A stretch of 64,000 nucleotides of DNA, from contig NZ_JAEUAV010000005.1 of assembly GCF_019511605.1 (NCBI RefSeq), forward strand, positions 186,001 through 250,000, given 5' to 3'. A program made the translations under genes and the position numbers. Under the pieces are notes generated by a model. The model made no database searches. It worked only from the letters and a program-made list of their open reading frames with translations, and was not told where the DNA came from. Origin of the DNA: Paraburkholderia phenoliruptrix (GTDB lineage Bacteria > Pseudomonadota > Gammaproteobacteria > Burkholderiales > Burkholderiaceae). Below are positions 62,594 through 64,000 of this stretch, piece after piece. How positions within the stretch are numbered: the stretch's first letter is position 1; each line of letters begins with the position of its first letter.

Positions 62594-63046
62594 TTAGACG
62601 TGCTCGCCCAGCACCGACACCGTCACGTCGACAACGACGTCGGTGTGCAGCGAAACCTGAACCGGGTGGTCGCCCACCATCTTCAGCGGGCCTTCCGGCA
62701 GACGCACTTGCGCCTTTTCCACTGCAAAGCCTTGCTTGCCCAGCGCTTCGGCGATGTCGGCGTTCGTCACCGAGCCGAACAGACGGCCGTCCACGCCGGC
62801 CTTCTGGCCGATCTGAACCGTCGAGCCTGCCAGCTTTTCGCCTTGGGCCTGAGCCGCAGCCAGCTTTTCAGCGGCGATCTTTTCGAGTTCGGCGCGGCGC
62901 ACTTCGAATTCGGCCAGCGCTTCCTTCGTTGCACGGCGAGCCTGCTTGTTCGGGATCAGGAAGTTACGTGCGTAACCGTCCTTGACCTTCACGATATCGC
63001 CCAGGTTGCCCAGATTGACGACTTTTTCCAGAAGAATGATTTGCAT
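62594..63046 (-). CDS. rplI: 50S ribosomal protein L9
   Basis: Large-subunit protein, 150 residues, standard length. The N-terminal domain is [20 protein letters not shown] with [17 protein letters not shown]; a long connecting helix (residues 42-75) leads to the C-terminal domain ([17 protein letters not shown]). GGAGC precedes the ATG. It is the last gene of the rpsF-priB-rpsR-rplI operon and is followed by a terminator. Confidence 0.98.
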   Translation of the reverse strand: MQIILLEKVVNLGNLGDIVKVKDGYARNFLIPNKQARRATKEALAEFEVRRAELEKIAAEKLAAAQAQGEKLAGSTVQIGQKAGVDGRLFGSVTNADIAEALGKQGFAVEKAQVRLPEGPLKMVGDHPVQVSLHTDVVVDVTVSVLGEHV

Positions 63047-63073
63047 TCGGATGCTCCTTATCGCGTCGTCGGG

Positions 63074-63349
63074 TTAGGCCTTGTGCTGGTCGGTGTACGG
63101 CACGAGCGCGAGGAAACGCGCGCGCTTGATTGCCGTGTCCAGCTGGCGTTGATAGTGCGACTTCGTACCCGTGAGACGCGCCGGCGTGATCTTGCCGTTT
63201 TCGCCGATGAAGTCCTTCAGCGTTTCGATGTCCTTGTAGTCGATGTACTCGACGCCAGCGGCCGTGAAACGGCAGAACTTCTTGCGCTTGAAGAGCGGAT
63301 TTTGTTGCTGACGACGCTTGTCGAATTTCTTACCAGTCGGGCGGGGCAT
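63074..63349 (-). CDS. rpsR: 30S ribosomal protein S18
   Basis: Small-subunit protein that pairs with S6 on the platform. It has 91 residues. Conserved stretches are [40 protein letters not shown] and the basic [20 protein letters not shown]. It follows priB by 2 bases. Confidence 0.98.
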   Translation of the reverse strand: MPRPTGKKFDKRRQQQNPLFKRKKFCRFTAAGVEYIDYKDIETLKDFIGENGKITPARLTGTKSHYQRQLDTAIKRARFLALVPYTDQHKA

Positions 63350-63351
63350 GT

Positions 63352-63651
63352 TCAGTCCTTTCCAATGTCCTGCAATGCTGTGATGTGAAATACCAGAGTT
63401 CTTGCGTTGCGGTGCTTTTTAGCCAGGAAGCCTGTGAAGAGCGTTTCGACGCCCATCGGACAGCTTTCCAGCTTACCGCTCGCCTCGCCTGCGGCTACCG
63501 CCTGCATGGTCAGTTCGACTTGCCGGGCAATGCCGGCCTCGATTACTTCCGTGCGGTGCTGCAACGTGCAGCCTGCAATCGGAACGCCGGCGGGTGTGTA
63601 CCGCACCGGTTCGCGTTCGACGACGCTGGCCGTTAGCTGCAGCCGGTTCAT
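63352..63651 (-). CDS. priB: Primosomal replication protein PriB (protein N)
   Basis: OB-fold single-stranded DNA-binding protein of the PriA-dependent replication restart primosome, 99 residues. It starts [20 protein letters not shown] and has [14 protein letters not shown] and [20 protein letters not shown]. It sits between rpsF and rpsR, the conserved location in beta- and gammaproteobacteria. No good ribosome site precedes it. Confidence 0.94.
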   Translation of the reverse strand: MNRLQLTASVVEREPVRYTPAGVPIAGCTLQHRTEVIEAGIARQVELTMQAVAAGEASGKLESCPMGVETLFTGFLAKKHRNARTLVFHITALQDIGKD

Positions 63652-63716
63652 GTAGCCTTTCTATACCTGTTGGCGAAAAGCGGCGCGCTTTGATCTGGTA
63701 GCTTAAATAGTGTGTC

Positions 63717-64000
63717 TTAAGCCTGCGCTTCGGACGGTTGCGTAGCAGCCGACTTCTTGGCTTCTTCGCGCTGCACTTCCTTCATCATCGGCGACGGGCC
63801 GGTTTCGGCCTTCTTCATCTTGACGATGAGGTGACGCAGAACGGCGTCGTTGAACTTGAACGCGTGCTCCAGCTCGTCGAGCGTGGTTTGGTCGCATTCG
63901 ATGTTCATGCAGACGTAGTGAGCCTTCGCGAGTTTCTCGATCATGTAGGCCAGTTGGCGACGGCCCCAGTCTTCGATGCGGTGGATCTGGCCACCGTGCG
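63717..64000 (-). CDS. rpsF: 30S ribosomal protein S6, 5' end outside the window
   Basis: Small-subunit protein S6; the window cuts off its N-terminus, leaving about 93 codons. Visible segments are [40 protein letters not shown] and [20 protein letters not shown], all typical of S6, followed by a short Ala/Lys/Glu-rich tail. The frame remains open to the window edge at 64000. It is the first known gene of the rpsF-priB-rpsR-rplI operon. Confidence 0.97.
   Translation of the reverse strand, partial: HGGQIHRIEDWGRRQLAYMIEKLAKAHYVCMNIECDQTTLDELEHAFKFNDAVLRHLIVKMKKAETGPSPMMKEVQREEAKKSAATQPSEAQA

Overview
The window is a stretch of ordinary, gene-dense, high-GC chromosome from a betaproteobacterium of the Burkholderiaceae, most likely Paraburkholderia or a close relative. 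The evidence is gene content and order: class I phaC followed by phaA, the surE-pcm-nlpD-rpoS block, dnaX-ybaB-recR, rpsF-priB-rpsR-rplI-dnaB, alaA-hom-thrC, and a complete arn (lipid A aminoarabinose) operon with arnA split into two genes. I see no insertion sequence, prophage, CRISPR array, plasmid function or tRNA.

Layout. 1-2.1 kb: polyhydroxyalkanoate synthesis (phaC and the first codons of phaA, minus strand). 2.5-13 kb: pgeF-rluD divergent from bamD, then rlmD, a PolB-type exonuclease, rpoS, nlpD, pcm and surE on the minus strand, and a quinone oxidoreductase on plus. 13.2-17.4 kb: a family III CoA-transferase with a three-gene NMT1/taurine-type ABC importer. 17.5-22.5 kb: dnaX-ybaB-recR with the SRP RNA gene ffs upstream. 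23-27 kb: trxA, rho with a strong terminator, a frameshifted MerR regulator, mtfA and rpmE2. 27-33 kb: a PMT-family glycosyltransferase, a MATE exporter, an autoregulated MerR/carboxymuconolactone decarboxylase pair, a ComEA-like protein and a YidB-like protein. 33-37.3 kb: clpB with a clear sigma-32 promoter, nsrR, and a divergent truncated hemoglobin. 37.3-44.8 kb: moaE, moaD, moeA, thrC, hom, alaA, and a small Mth938-type protein. 45-52.7 kb: arnT, an SMR-type flippase subunit, arnB, arnC, formyltransferase, UDP-glucuronate decarboxylase, arnD. 52.8-60.9 kb: bcp, a PIN-PhoH ATPase, an NlpC/P60 lipoprotein, hldA, an SDR-like protein, and a Pit phosphate transporter with its DUF47 partner. 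61-64 kb: dnaB, rplI, rpsR, priB and partial rpsF.

Functional themes. Envelope biogenesis is prominent (bamD, nlpD, pgeF, NlpC/P60 lipoprotein, hldA, arn operon, PMT glycosyltransferase). So are replication and repair (dnaX, dnaB, priB, recR), stress response (rpoS, clpB, nsrR with globin, bcp, trxA, mtfA) and translation (rluD, rlmD, three ribosomal proteins of one operon, rpmE2, ffs).

No obviously new multi-gene system is present. The more interesting signals are regulatory or structural. Several genes (surE, dnaX, nsrR, dnaB, a MerR gene and a 25-codon ORF before the PMT gene) have a -10-like hexamer 5-10 nt before an ATG with no Shine-Dalgarno sequence, suggesting leaderless mRNAs. There is a textbook 19-bp-spacer MerR promoter. 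An SDR-family protein has lost its catalytic Ser-Tyr-Lys. Unrelated short tandem repeats (6, 9, 11, 12, 13 and 17 bp) recur in the spacers, several beginning at stop codons.
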